Of a stretch of DNA of 64,000 nucleotides, positions 18,173 through 25,897 are shown piece by piece. Each line of letters starts with the position of its first letter. Position 1 is the stretch's first letter. Both the position numbers and the translations under genes were made by a program. The notes beneath the pieces were generated by a model. That model worked only from the letters and a program-made list of their open reading frames with translations, ran no database searches and was not told the DNA's origin. The stretch spans positions 813,501 through 877,500 of the forward strand of contig CP119315.1 in assembly GCA_029202845.1 (NCBI GenBank). Direction: 5' to 3'. This DNA is from Candidatus Sphingomonas colombiensis (lineage in GTDB: Bacteria > Pseudomonadota > Alphaproteobacteria > Sphingomonadales > Sphingomonadaceae).

Positions 18173-19366
18173 ATGTCGACCACGATCGATTCAGTGCTGG
18201 CATCGGCCCCCGATGGCCCTTTGCAAGAAACCTGGGGCAAGGTCGCCCGGATCGTCATCTTCAGCGCGATCGTGCCGCTGGCGCTGCTCGTGGCACCGAT
18301 CCTCACCACCCAGCTTATCGCCGAGCGCGGGCTGACGGCGGCCAATGTCGGCAACTATTTCCTGTTCGAACTCGGCGGGATCAGCCTCGCCTCGCTGCCC
18401 GCCTTATGGTGGATGCGGCGGTTCAACTCGCGCCAGATCGCGCCCGTCGCCGCGGCGATATTCATTGCCGGCAACCTGCTGTCGACCGTCGCTCCGGGCA
18501 TCGAACTCCTCTATTTCACGCGGCTGGTGACAGCGATGGCGGGCGGCGCGCTGATGCTGCTGTGCCTCAACGCGGCCGGCGCCGCCGCCAATCGCGATCG
18601 GCTGTTCGGCTGGTGGATCGCGGGCCAGTTGGTGCTTGGGGCGCTTGGCCTGTCGCTGCTGCCACGATTGTTCGCAACCTTCGGGCTCAACGCCTTCTAT
18701 ATCCTGATGGCGGCGATGATGGCGGCGGCGCTCCCGCTCGCGTTTCGCTTTGACGCGCCGACGATCGATCCTGCGCCACGAGATCAGCGCGGCGCGCCGA
18801 CAGGCGGCCTGCTGCTTTCCGCCGTGGCGATGATCGCGGTGTTCGCTTTCTATATCGGGCTGGGCGGAAGCTGGGCTTTCATGTCCGTCATCGCCGAACG
18901 CTCCGGGCTGAAGCCGCTGCCGGTCGCGGATACGATCGCGATCGCGTCGTTGCTCGGCATCGCCGGCGCGTTGCTCGCCACCTTCCTCGGCGGCCGGGCG
19001 AAGCGCGGTTACGCGCTTTTCGCCGGCTATGCACTGCTGCTCGGCGCGGTGCTGATGCTGCTCGGGCAGCTGAACATGACCGCGTTCGCGGGCGCGGCCT
19101 ATGCGTTCAAATTCTCCTGGACCTTTACGCTGCCCTTCATCCTCGCCGCCATCGCCAGCCGCGACACGAGCGGCGGAATCATGGCCTGGATCAACATGGT
19201 GATCGGCTTCGGCACGTCGATCGGGCCGGTCATCACCGGGCGGATATTGGGGGGTGCGGGTGCGCCAACGATGCTGATCTTCTGCGCGGCGATGATCGCT
19301 GTGTCCTTCGTGTTTCTTCTGCTGATCGAAACGGGCGTGGTCTCCGGCCGCGCCCGCACAAGGTGA
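18173..19366 (+). CDS. MFS transporter
   Basis: 397 residues with about 12 hydrophobic helices in the two six-helix halves typical of the major facilitator superfamily. A charged central loop (DAPTIDPAPRDQRGAPT) joins the halves. GGGAGAG precedes the ATG. It sits in the inner membrane within the catabolic operon, so it probably imports the amine, its acyl derivative or the aromatic acid. The stop codon overlaps the ribosome site of the next gene. The direction and substrate cannot be read from the sequence. Confidence 0.85.
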   Translation: MSTTIDSVLASAPDGPLQETWGKVARIVIFSAIVPLALLVAPILTTQLIAERGLTAANVGNYFLFELGGISLASLPALWWMRRFNSRQIAPVAAAIFIAGNLLSTVAPGIELLYFTRLVTAMAGGALMLLCLNAAGAAANRDRLFGWWIAGQLVLGALGLSLLPRLFATFGLNAFYILMAAMMAAALPLAFRFDAPTIDPAPRDQRGAPTGGLLLSAVAMIAVFAFYIGLGGSWAFMSVIAERSGLKPLPVADTIAIASLLGIAGALLATFLGGRAKRGYALFAGYALLLGAVLMLLGQLNMTAFAGAAYAFKFSWTFTLPFILAAIASRDTSGGIMAWINMVIGFGTSIGPVITGRILGGAGAPTMLIFCAAMIAVSFVFLLLIETGVVSGRARTR

Positions 19367-19374
19367 CCGATACG

Positions 19375-20889
19375 ATGACCACCCAACCCAACCCCGCCGC
19401 CCGCCGCGCCCGCGCGCAGGAGATCGTTCGCGGCTTCGGCGCCGAACTTGGGCATTATATCGGCGGCGAGGCGATTGGCGGCGCGGGCGACGCGCATGAG
19501 GTGCTGGAACCGGCGACCGGCGAAACGATCGGCCGCGTCCGCGATGCGACGCGCGGGGAACTGGACAAGGCCGTCGCGGCGGCGAAGCAGGCCTTCCCCG
19601 CATGGGCCGCCTTGCCGGGCGAGCGGCGCAAGGAATTGCTGCACAGGGTCGCCGATCTGATCGAGGCGCGCGCTGAGGAAATCGCGGCGGTCGAATGCCT
19701 CGACGCGGGGCAATGCTGGCGCTTCATGGCCAAGGCGGCGGTGCGCGGCGCGGAGAATTTCCGCTTCTTCGCCGATCAGGCGCCGGCCGCGCGCGATGGA
19801 CAGGCGCTGCCCTCCGCCGAGCACCTCAATTTCACGACGCGTCAGCCGATCGGGCCGGTGGGGGTGATTACGCCGTGGAACACGCCGTTCATGCTCTCGA
19901 CGTGGAAGATCGCCCCGGCGCTCGCCGCCGGTTGCACCGTCGTCCACAAGCCCGCCGAATGGTCCCCCTATTCCGCGCGGCTGCTGGTGGAGATCGCCAA
20001 TGAAGCGGGGCTGCCGGCTGGCGTGTTCAATTCGGTCAATGGTCTGGGCGAAACCACCGGCAAGCGGCTGACCGAACATCCCGACATCAAGGCGATCGCT
20101 TTCGTCGGCGATACCAGCACCGGCACCGCGATCATGCGGCAAGGCGCGGAAACGCTGAAGCGCGTCCATTTCGAACTGGGCGGCAAGAATCCGGTGATCG
20201 TGTTCGATGACGCCGATCTCGATCGCGCGCTCGATGCGGCGATCTTCATGATCTATTCGCTCAACGGCCAGCGCTGCACCTCCTCGTCCCGCCTGCTGGT
20301 GCAGCGATCGATTTACGATCGCTTCGTCGAACAGGCGGCGGCGCGGGCGCAAGCACTGAAGGTGGGCGATCCATTCGATCCTGCCACCGAAGTCGGCCCG
20401 CTGATCCATCCGCGTCACCGCGAGAAGGTGCAATCCTATATGGCCGTGGCCGAAGCGGAGGGAGCACGGATCGCCGCCGGCGGCGCGGCGATCGAGGGGC
20501 CGGGGCATTTCTTCCGCCCCACGTTGCTCACGCGCGCGCGCAGCGAAATGCGGATCGCGCAGGAAGAGATATTCGGCCCCGTCCTCACCGCGATCCCGTT
20601 CGATGACGAGGCGGATGCGATCCGCATCGCCAATGACGTGCGCTACGGCCTCGCCGCCTATCTGTGGACGTCGGACATCGGCCGGGCGTTGCGGGTCTCG
20701 AATGCGCTGGAGGCGGGTATGGTGTGGGTCAACAGCGAGAATGTCCGCCATCTGCCGACGCCATTCGGCGGGGTGAAGGCCAGCGGGATCGGCCGCGACG
20801 GCGGCGACTGGAGCTTCGATTTCTACATGGAAACGAAGAATGTCGCGCTCGCGCACGGATCGCACAAGATCAGCAGGATGGGCGTGTGA
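19375..20889 (+). CDS. hpaE: 5-carboxymethyl-2-hydroxymuconate semialdehyde dehydrogenase (HpaE-like)
   Basis: 504 residues, ALDH superfamily: the TPWNTPFMLSTWK oxyanion segment, the catalytic glutamate in FELGGKNPVI and the cysteine in LNGQRCTSSSR. The GQRC-x-SSR wording fits the HpaE/HpcC subgroup, which oxidises the ring-cleavage semialdehyde to 5-carboxymethyl-2-hydroxymuconate. The ATG at 19375 is served by AAGGTGA, which overlaps the stop codon of the transporter gene; a GTG at 19363 is the alternative. It is followed directly by the isomerase/decarboxylase, dioxygenase, hydratase and aldolase genes of the same pathway, which supports the assignment. Confidence 0.85.
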   Translation: MTTQPNPAARRARAQEIVRGFGAELGHYIGGEAIGGAGDAHEVLEPATGETIGRVRDATRGELDKAVAAAKQAFPAWAALPGERRKELLHRVADLIEARAEEIAAVECLDAGQCWRFMAKAAVRGAENFRFFADQAPAARDGQALPSAEHLNFTTRQPIGPVGVITPWNTPFMLSTWKIAPALAAGCTVVHKPAEWSPYSARLLVEIANEAGLPAGVFNSVNGLGETTGKRLTEHPDIKAIAFVGDTSTGTAIMRQGAETLKRVHFELGGKNPVIVFDDADLDRALDAAIFMIYSLNGQRCTSSSRLLVQRSIYDRFVEQAAARAQALKVGDPFDPATEVGPLIHPRHREKVQSYMAVAEAEGARIAAGGAAIEGPGHFFRPTLLTRARSEMRIAQEEIFGPVLTAIPFDDEADAIRIANDVRYGLAAYLWTSDIGRALRVSNALEAGMVWVNSENVRHLPTPFGGVKASGIGRDGGDWSFDFYMETKNVALAHGSHKISRMGV

Positions 20890-20932
20890 AACGGCATCGC
20901 AGGCTACGGGCACGCCGGAAGGTCGTTGCCGC

Positions 20933-21562
20933 ATGATCGCGGGGACCGTTTATGGCGTGGTGCTCAACGATGCGGCCGAACGCGGGCTGCTGGCCGACGC
21001 GTTCACGCAGGCGCCATATCGCGCGCCGCCGATCGCCCCGGTGCTTTATATCAAGCCGCGCAACTGCATTACGCGCGACGACAGCATCATCGCGCCGGAC
21101 GGTCTGGCGGAGGTGAGCGCGGCGGCGACGATCGGGCTGGTGATGGGCCGCGATACGACCCGCGTGACGCCGGACCGGGCGCTCGATCATGTCGCGGCGG
21201 CGGCGCTGGTGCTCGACCTGTCGGAGCCGGTCACGAGTTATTATCGGCCGACAGTGCGGCAGCGATGCCGCGACGGGTTCCTGCCCGTCGGCGCGATCAC
21301 GTCGTTTCACGCGGCGCAACTCGCCGGCGATATCGTGACCCGGATCGACGGCGCAGACGCGCATCGCTGGTCGCCATCGCGCGCGGTGCGCGATGCGGCC
21401 CGCCTGATCGCGGATGTCAGCGCGTTCATGACGCTCGCCGCCGGAGACATGCTGCTGATCGGCCTGCCGCACGACGCGCCGCGCGCGCGCGCCGGTCAGC
21501 GGATAGAGGCGAGCATGGCCGGGCTCTCGCCGGTCCGTGTGACTTGGGGGGGGCAAGGCTGA
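20933..21562 (+). CDS. hpaG1: Fumarylacetoacetase-fold protein, HpaG N-terminal-half homologue
   Basis: 209 residues with the FAH fold pattern of the first half of HpaG/HpcE (LYIKPRNCITRDDS, then EVSAAATIGLVMG and the closing AGDMLLIGLP). In E. coli HpaG two tandem FAH domains perform decarboxylation of 5-oxopent-3-ene-1,2,5-tricarboxylate and isomerisation. Here the two halves are separate genes that overlap by one base. The ATG at 20933 has GGAAGG about 10 bases upstream. The N-terminal half keeps fewer acidic metal ligands than the C-terminal half, so one subunit may be mainly structural. Confidence 0.82.
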   Translation: MIAGTVYGVVLNDAAERGLLADAFTQAPYRAPPIAPVLYIKPRNCITRDDSIIAPDGLAEVSAAATIGLVMGRDTTRVTPDRALDHVAAAALVLDLSEPVTSYYRPTVRQRCRDGFLPVGAITSFHAAQLAGDIVTRIDGADAHRWSPSRAVRDAARLIADVSAFMTLAAGDMLLIGLPHDAPRARAGQRIEASMAGLSPVRVTWGGQG

Positions 21563-22317
21563 TGCGCCGCGCCCGCATCTTCCACCATGGCCGCGATCTG
21601 TGGGCCGAGGTGTCCCCCGACGGCGCGGTGCTGCTGCTGCCCGATGGTGCGCGGATCGCGGCGACCGATGCGCATTGGCTCCCGCCGGTGACGCCCGGCG
21701 CGACGATCTTCGCGCTCGGGCTGAACTATGCCGATCACAATGCGGAACTGGGCTTCAAGACCAAGGAGCCGCCGCTCGTCTTCCTGAAGGGCCCGAACAC
21801 ATTGGTCGGGCATTGCGGCGTCACGCCACGCCCGGCCGATGCCAATCAGATGCACCCGGAATGCGAGCTGGTCGCAGTGATCGGCCGCCCCTGCAAACGT
21901 ATTCCGCGCGCGCAGGCGCTCGATCACGTCGCCGGCTACACCGTCGCCTGCGACTATGCGATCCGCGAGTATCTGGAAAACTACTATCGCCCCAATTTGC
22001 GGGTGAAGAACCGCGACGCAACCACGCCGCTTGGCCCGTGGATCGTCGATGCGGCCGATATCCCCGATCCGCAGGCGCTGGCGATCACCACGACCGTGGA
22101 TGGCAATGTCGTCCAGTCCGGCTCTACGCGGGATATGGTGCTCGATGTCGCGAGGCTGATCGAATATCTGTCGGAAACCATGACGTTGCTGCCCGGCGAC
22201 ATGATCCTGACCGGGACGCCGCAGGGTCTGCACTTCGTCTCCCCCGGCGAGCGGGTGGTGTGCGAGATCGAAGGTGTCGGCGCGCTCGTCAACCATGTGG
22301 GGGCGGCGGCGCGATGA
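21562..22317 (+). CDS. hpaG2: Fumarylacetoacetase-fold decarboxylase/isomerase, HpaG C-terminal-half homologue
   Basis: 251 residues of the FAH superfamily. Active-site segments are LGLNYADHNAELG, the KGPN loop, the metal-binding H-P-E-C-E-L motif, the ACDYAIRE aspartate, and the closing PGDMILTGTPQG. This is the catalytically complete half of HpaG, expected to act on 5-oxopent-3-ene-1,2,5-tricarboxylate and its product, giving 2-oxohept-3-ene-1,7-dioate for HpaH. Its ATG overlaps the stop codon of the previous gene (TGATG), so the two subunits are probably made in equal amounts and assemble together. Confidence 0.88.
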   Translation: MRRARIFHHGRDLWAEVSPDGAVLLLPDGARIAATDAHWLPPVTPGATIFALGLNYADHNAELGFKTKEPPLVFLKGPNTLVGHCGVTPRPADANQMHPECELVAVIGRPCKRIPRAQALDHVAGYTVACDYAIREYLENYYRPNLRVKNRDATTPLGPWIVDAADIPDPQALAITTTVDGNVVQSGSTRDMVLDVARLIEYLSETMTLLPGDMILTGTPQGLHFVSPGERVVCEIEGVGALVNHVGAAAR

Positions 22318-22637
22318 GCCTTTACACGCTTTCCAAGCTGATGTTCGCGCTCAATCGCGAGCCGGAATTGCAGGCGCGCTTCAAGACGGACCCCGCCACC
22401 GCGATCGAGCCGTTCCGCCTGACCGATGAGGAGCGCGGCGCGGTGCTCGCGCACGATATCGGGCTGCTCTACGTGCTCGGCGTCAACGGCCAGTTGCTCA
22501 TGCATTTCGCCGCACTCGTCGGCATCGAATGGTCCGACTATCTCGATCGGATGCGGCGCGGGATCGTCGAACATGGCCCGGTCCGCGCGGGTATCTACGC
22601 AATGCATAGCGCGCCCCACGAAAGGATCGCCGGATGA
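22314..22637 (+). CDS. LigA-like small subunit of an extradiol dioxygenase
   Basis: 107 residues resembling the alpha subunit (LigA) of protocatechuate 4,5-dioxygenase: an all-helical protein with YTLSKLMFALNREPELQARF and a C-terminal VEHGPVRAGIYAMH segment. It starts within the stop codon of the previous gene (ATGA) and ends in an ATGA overlap with the LigB-like catalytic gene. It would cap the active site of the beta subunit and help to define the catechol substrate. Homoprotocatechuate dioxygenases are usually single-subunit enzymes, so a two-subunit form in this pathway is notable. Confidence 0.85.
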   Translation: MSLYTLSKLMFALNREPELQARFKTDPATAIEPFRLTDEERGAVLAHDIGLLYVLGVNGQLLMHFAALVGIEWSDYLDRMRRGIVEHGPVRAGIYAMHSAPHERIAG

Positions 22638-23452
22638 GCCTGGTCTTTGCGGGAATATGCAGCCACGCTCCCGGCATCACCGGCCGCGCCGAGCGCGCGG
22701 ACCCGGAAGCGCGCGAGCAATTCTATGCCGCCTTCGCCCGGCTGCGCGAGGCGCTGGAGGCGGCGCGCCCCGATGCGGTGATCGTCGTCGCGGCGGAGCA
22801 TTTCGCCAATTTCTTCATGAACAACATGCCCGCCTATGCGATCGGCATGGCGGAAAGCTACGACGGGCCGATCGAAGATCCCGCATGGCTCGCCATCCCG
22901 CCGCGCACGATCCGCGGCGATCCCGATCTGTCGCTGCGGCTCATCACACAGGTGATGCAGACGAGCGACGTCGCCTTCGCCGAGGAATGGCGTTTCGATC
23001 ACGGCATCATGGTGCCGCTGCATTTCCTCGATCCTGAAAACCGCTTCACGATCATCCCGGCGAACATCAATTGCCAGGGGCCGCCGCTGACCCCGCTCAG
23101 CCGCGCATGGGCGTTCGGCGAGGCGCTTCGCCGCGCCGCCGATGCGCAGCCGGAGCGGATCGCGCTGATCTGCACCGGCGGCATCTCACACTGGCCGTGT
23201 ACCCCGGACAGCGGGACGGTGAACGAGGCGTGGGACCGCGATTTCCTCGATCGCTGGGCGCGCAACGATCGCGCGGCGATGACGGCCTATACCGACGAGG
23301 AAACCTATGCCGAGGCGGGACAGGGCGGGTTCGAGATCCGCACCTTCCTCGCCTGCGCCGCCGCCGCGCGCGGCACGGGCGAGATCTGGCATTATCGCCC
23401 GATCCCGATCTTCGCGGTCGGCTGCACGATCGGCGTGATGGAGATCGCGTGA
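22634..23452 (+). CDS. LigB-like catalytic subunit of class III extradiol dioxygenase
   Basis: 272 residues. The non-haem iron ligands expected for LigB are visible: H11 (ICSHAPG), H56 (AAEHFANFF) and E250 (GEIWHYRP), plus the acid-base histidine H186 (GGISHWP). It would open a catechol ring next to the hydroxyls using oxygen. The downstream genes process 5-carboxymethyl-2-hydroxymuconate semialdehyde, so the expected substrate is homoprotocatechuate (3,4-dihydroxyphenylacetate) cleaved at 2,3. Protocatechuate or gallate cannot be excluded from the sequence. It is translationally coupled on both sides. Confidence 0.9.
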   Translation: MSLVFAGICSHAPGITGRAERADPEAREQFYAAFARLREALEAARPDAVIVVAAEHFANFFMNNMPAYAIGMAESYDGPIEDPAWLAIPPRTIRGDPDLSLRLITQVMQTSDVAFAEEWRFDHGIMVPLHFLDPENRFTIIPANINCQGPPLTPLSRAWAFGEALRRAADAQPERIALICTGGISHWPCTPDSGTVNEAWDRDFLDRWARNDRAAMTAYTDEETYAEAGQGGFEIRTFLACAAAARGTGEIWHYRPIPIFAVGCTIGVMEIA

Positions 23453-23844
23453 TGGCCCATGCAATCGTCGAATGGACCGACAATCTGGAAGGGCAGACCG
23501 ACATTCGCGCGCTGCTCGAACTGATCGCCGCTGCGATGCGCGATGCGGATGGCGTGTTCCCATGGGGGGGCATCCGCGTCCGCGCGATCAGACTCAGCGA
23601 TTATGTGATCGCCGACGGCAAGGAGGACGATGCTTTAGTGAACATCACGGTGAAGATGGGGGCCGGTCGCCCGGCCGCGTTCAAACAGGCGTTCTTCACG
23701 CATCTGTTCGATCAGGTGAAGGCTCATTTCGCCGACCTGTTCGAGCGCCGCTATCTCGCGCTGTCGCTCTATGTCGAGGAAGCCGACGAAGCGGGCAGCT
23801 TCAAACATAACAACATCCATCGCCGTTTCCGGAGCGCATCATGA
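23452..23844 (+). CDS. hpaF: 5-carboxymethyl-2-hydroxymuconate delta-isomerase (HpaF-like)
   Basis: 130 residues of the tautomerase-fold CHM isomerase family: an AHAIVEWTDNLEG start and FPWGGIRVRAIRLSDYVIADG, as in HpaF/HpcD. The length matches the family (about 126 residues). In this family the N-terminal proline of tautomerases follows the initiator; here residue 2 is Ala, after Met. If the family's Pro-1 is needed, this is an unusual variant. It overlaps the previous stop codon (TGATG) and the next start (ATGA). It converts the HpaE product to the substrate of HpaG. Confidence 0.85.
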   Translation: MAHAIVEWTDNLEGQTDIRALLELIAAAMRDADGVFPWGGIRVRAIRLSDYVIADGKEDDALVNITVKMGAGRPAAFKQAFFTHLFDQVKAHFADLFERRYLALSLYVEEADEAGSFKHNNIHRRFRSAS

Positions 23845-24647
23845 CCCTGACGGCGGACGCCATCGCCGATTGCGCCGCGCTGCTCGACACGGCGGAGCGC
23901 GCGCGCGAACAGATCGGCCAGTTCTCGCTGGCATGGCCAGAAATGACGATCGAGGATGGCTATGCGATCCAGCGTGCATGGGTCGAAGCGAAGCTGGCGC
24001 GCGGCCGTTCGCTGATCGGGCACAAGATCGGCCTCACCAGCCGTGCGATGCAGCGTTCGTCGAATGTCGACGAGCCGGATTATGGCGCGCTGCTCGATGA
24101 CATGCTGTTCGAGGATGGGCGCGATATCCCGATCACCCGCTTCATCGAGCCGCGCGTGGAGGTGGAGCTTGCCTTCATCCTGAAATCGCCGCTCGAAGGG
24201 CCGAATTGCAGCTTGTTCGATGTGCTGGACGCGACCGCATGGGTAAGCCCCGCGATCGAGATAATCGACGCGCGGATCGAGCGGTTCGATCGCGCAAGCG
24301 GCGTAACCCGCAAGGTGTTCGATACGATCGCCGACAATGCGGCCAATGCGGGGATCGTATTGGGCGGCCGGCCGGTGCGGCCCGAAACGGTCGATCTGCG
24401 CTGGGTTTCGGCGCTGATGTATCGCAACGGCGTGATCGAGGAATCGGGCGTCGCGGCGGCGGTGCTCAACCATCCCGCGCGCGGCGTCGCATGGCTGGCG
24501 AACAAACTCGCGCCTTATGGCCAGCGGCTGGAGGCCGGCGAGATCGTGCTCGGCGGCAGCTTCACCGCGCCGATCCCGGCGCGCGCGGGCGACCAATTTC
24601 ACGTCGATTACGGCGCGCTGGGCGCGATCGCGGTGGGCTTCGCATGA
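23841..24647 (+). CDS. hpaH: 2-oxo-hept-4-ene-1,7-dioate hydratase (HpaH-like)
   Basis: 268 residues of the hydratase/decarboxylase family (HpaH, MhpD, XylJ). The family motifs are GHKIGLTSRAMQ, the metal-binding E-V-E-L-A-F, the IEIIDARIE block and the closing GEIVLGGSFTAPIPARAGD. Length and motifs fit HpaH, which adds water to the dienoate before aldol cleavage. The start overlaps the previous stop (ATGA) and the stop overlaps the aldolase start (ATGA). The carboxylate-rich substrate of this operon favours HpaH over MhpD. Confidence 0.9.
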   Translation: MTLTADAIADCAALLDTAERAREQIGQFSLAWPEMTIEDGYAIQRAWVEAKLARGRSLIGHKIGLTSRAMQRSSNVDEPDYGALLDDMLFEDGRDIPITRFIEPRVEVELAFILKSPLEGPNCSLFDVLDATAWVSPAIEIIDARIERFDRASGVTRKVFDTIADNAANAGIVLGGRPVRPETVDLRWVSALMYRNGVIEESGVAAAVLNHPARGVAWLANKLAPYGQRLEAGEIVLGGSFTAPIPARAGDQFHVDYGALGAIAVGFA

Positions 24648-25405
24648 ACCGCTTCAAACAGGCGATCACCGCCGGGCGCCCGCAACTCGGGCTGTGGCAG
24701 GCGCTCGCCAACGCTTATACCGCCGAAATCTGCGCGGGCGCGGGCTATGACTGGCTGCTGTTCGATGCCGAACATGCGCCGAACACCCTCCCCACCCTGC
24801 TCGCGCAATTGCAGGCGGTGGCGACGTGGCCGGTCGAACCGATCGTGCGGCCGCCGCTCTGCGATCCGGCGATTATCAAGCAATATCTCGATATCGGCTT
24901 TCGCACGCTGATGATCCCGATGATGGAAAGCGCGGATCAGGCGCGGCTCGCGGTGTCGGCGATGCGCTTTCCACCGCACGGCATCCGTGGCGTGGCGAGC
25001 GCGACGAGCCGCGCCTCCGGCTTCGGGCGGCAGGGCGATTATCTTACGCGCACGCATGAGGAGCATTGCCTGATCGTGCAGGTCGAGAGCCGCGCCGGGC
25101 TGGATGCGATCGAGCAGATCGCGGCGGTCGACGGGGTGGACGCGATCTTCATCGGGCCGGGCGATCTGTCGGCGGCGCTCGGCCATCTAGGCGCGCCGCG
25201 TCACGCGGTGGTGCAGGCGGCAATCGCCGATGCGATCGCGCGCATCGCGCGGACTGGCAAGGCCGCCGGCATCTTCGCGCTCGACGCCGATGACGCCGCC
25301 GCGCGGCTAAACGAGGGAGTGAACTTCGTGTCGATCGGCACCGATGTCGGGCTGCTCGCGCGCGGTAGCGAGGCGTTGCGCGCCGACGTCCTCTCGCGGC
25401 GATGA
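24644..25405 (+). CDS. hpaI: 4-hydroxy-2-oxoheptane-1,7-dioate aldolase (HpaI-like)
   Basis: 253 residues of the class II HpcH/HpaI aldolase family: LGLWQALANAYTAEICAGAGYDWLLFDAEHAP at the start, the metal ligands in VQVESRAGLDAI and AIFIGPGDLSAALG, and the catalytic histidine in the DAEHAP loop. It splits the hydrated seven-carbon acid into pyruvate and succinic semialdehyde. It is the last pathway enzyme, coupled by ATGA overlap to HpaH and followed after 33 bp by a small NTF2-like gene. Confidence 0.92.
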   Translation: MNRFKQAITAGRPQLGLWQALANAYTAEICAGAGYDWLLFDAEHAPNTLPTLLAQLQAVATWPVEPIVRPPLCDPAIIKQYLDIGFRTLMIPMMESADQARLAVSAMRFPPHGIRGVASATSRASGFGRQGDYLTRTHEEHCLIVQVESRAGLDAIEQIAAVDGVDAIFIGPGDLSAALGHLGAPRHAVVQAAIADAIARIARTGKAAGIFALDADDAAARLNEGVNFVSIGTDVGLLARGSEALRADVLSRR

Positions 25406-25438
25406 ACAAGCGCCCGTGACAATATCAGAGAAGGAACC

Positions 25439-25804
25439 ATGATGAGCTTCTCCACCCCACGCGACGTACTCGACGCTTATGCCGATGGCTGTAAAAGGCT
25501 CGATCGCGATTTGCTTGCGCGCTGCTTTCATCCGCAGGCGATGATGGCGGGCGATCTGGATGGCAAATTGCTGGTCGGTGGGCCGACACCGTTTCTGGAC
25601 GACGTGGCCGGAATCGCCGCCGCCGGCATCGATCACGCCAGCTTCTCGGCGAATGTGATCGAACTCACCGCCAACGGCCGGGTCGCCGCCGGCACGGTAC
25701 ACTCGCTCAATTTCGCCGGGCGTTTCGAATTTCTCGATCGCTTTCACCTGATCGAAGATGAAAGCGGCTGGCTGATCACCAGCAAGAGCTTCACGACGCT
25801 TTAG
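25439..25804 (+). CDS. NTF2/SnoaL-like small protein
   Basis: 121 residues predicted to form the cone-shaped alpha+beta NTF2-like fold (DVLDAYADGCKRLDRDLLARCFHPQAMM at the start, then alternating strands such as GTVHSLNFAGRFEFLDRFHLI). It resembles lumazine-binding-like or SnoaL-like proteins often annotated as nuclear transport factor 2. The start follows AAGGAA; a second ATG is the next codon. It closes the catabolic operon just before a large hairpin. A role as a small hydrolase, isomerase or binding protein is possible, and no catalytic residue can be assigned. Confidence 0.75.
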   Translation: MMSFSTPRDVLDAYADGCKRLDRDLLARCFHPQAMMAGDLDGKLLVGGPTPFLDDVAGIAAAGIDHASFSANVIELTANGRVAAGTVHSLNFAGRFEFLDRFHLIEDESGWLITSKSFTTL

Positions 25805-25839
25805 CCCAATTCTCCCGCCTCGAAGCGAGATGGGTCGAA

Positions 25840-25876
25840 CCGGGGGTGGCAGTGCGTTGCACACGTCCACCCCCGG
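25840..25876. terminator. Strong hairpin between convergent genes
   Basis: CCGGGGGTGG and CCACCCCCGG form a perfect 10-bp stem, and the loop itself contains a GTGC/GCAC pair. It lies between the end of the catabolic operon and the end of the minus-strand DUF885 gene, without a T-run. It is probably a bidirectional terminator. Confidence 0.65.
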
Positions 25877-25897
25877 AAGGCTATCGGCGACGCATCC

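Noticed and set aside
19099..20934. Minus-strand open frame of about 610 codons opposite the second dehydrogenase
   Set aside because: It is antisense to the HpaE-like gene, has no ribosome site and has Arg/Asp-rich shadow composition.
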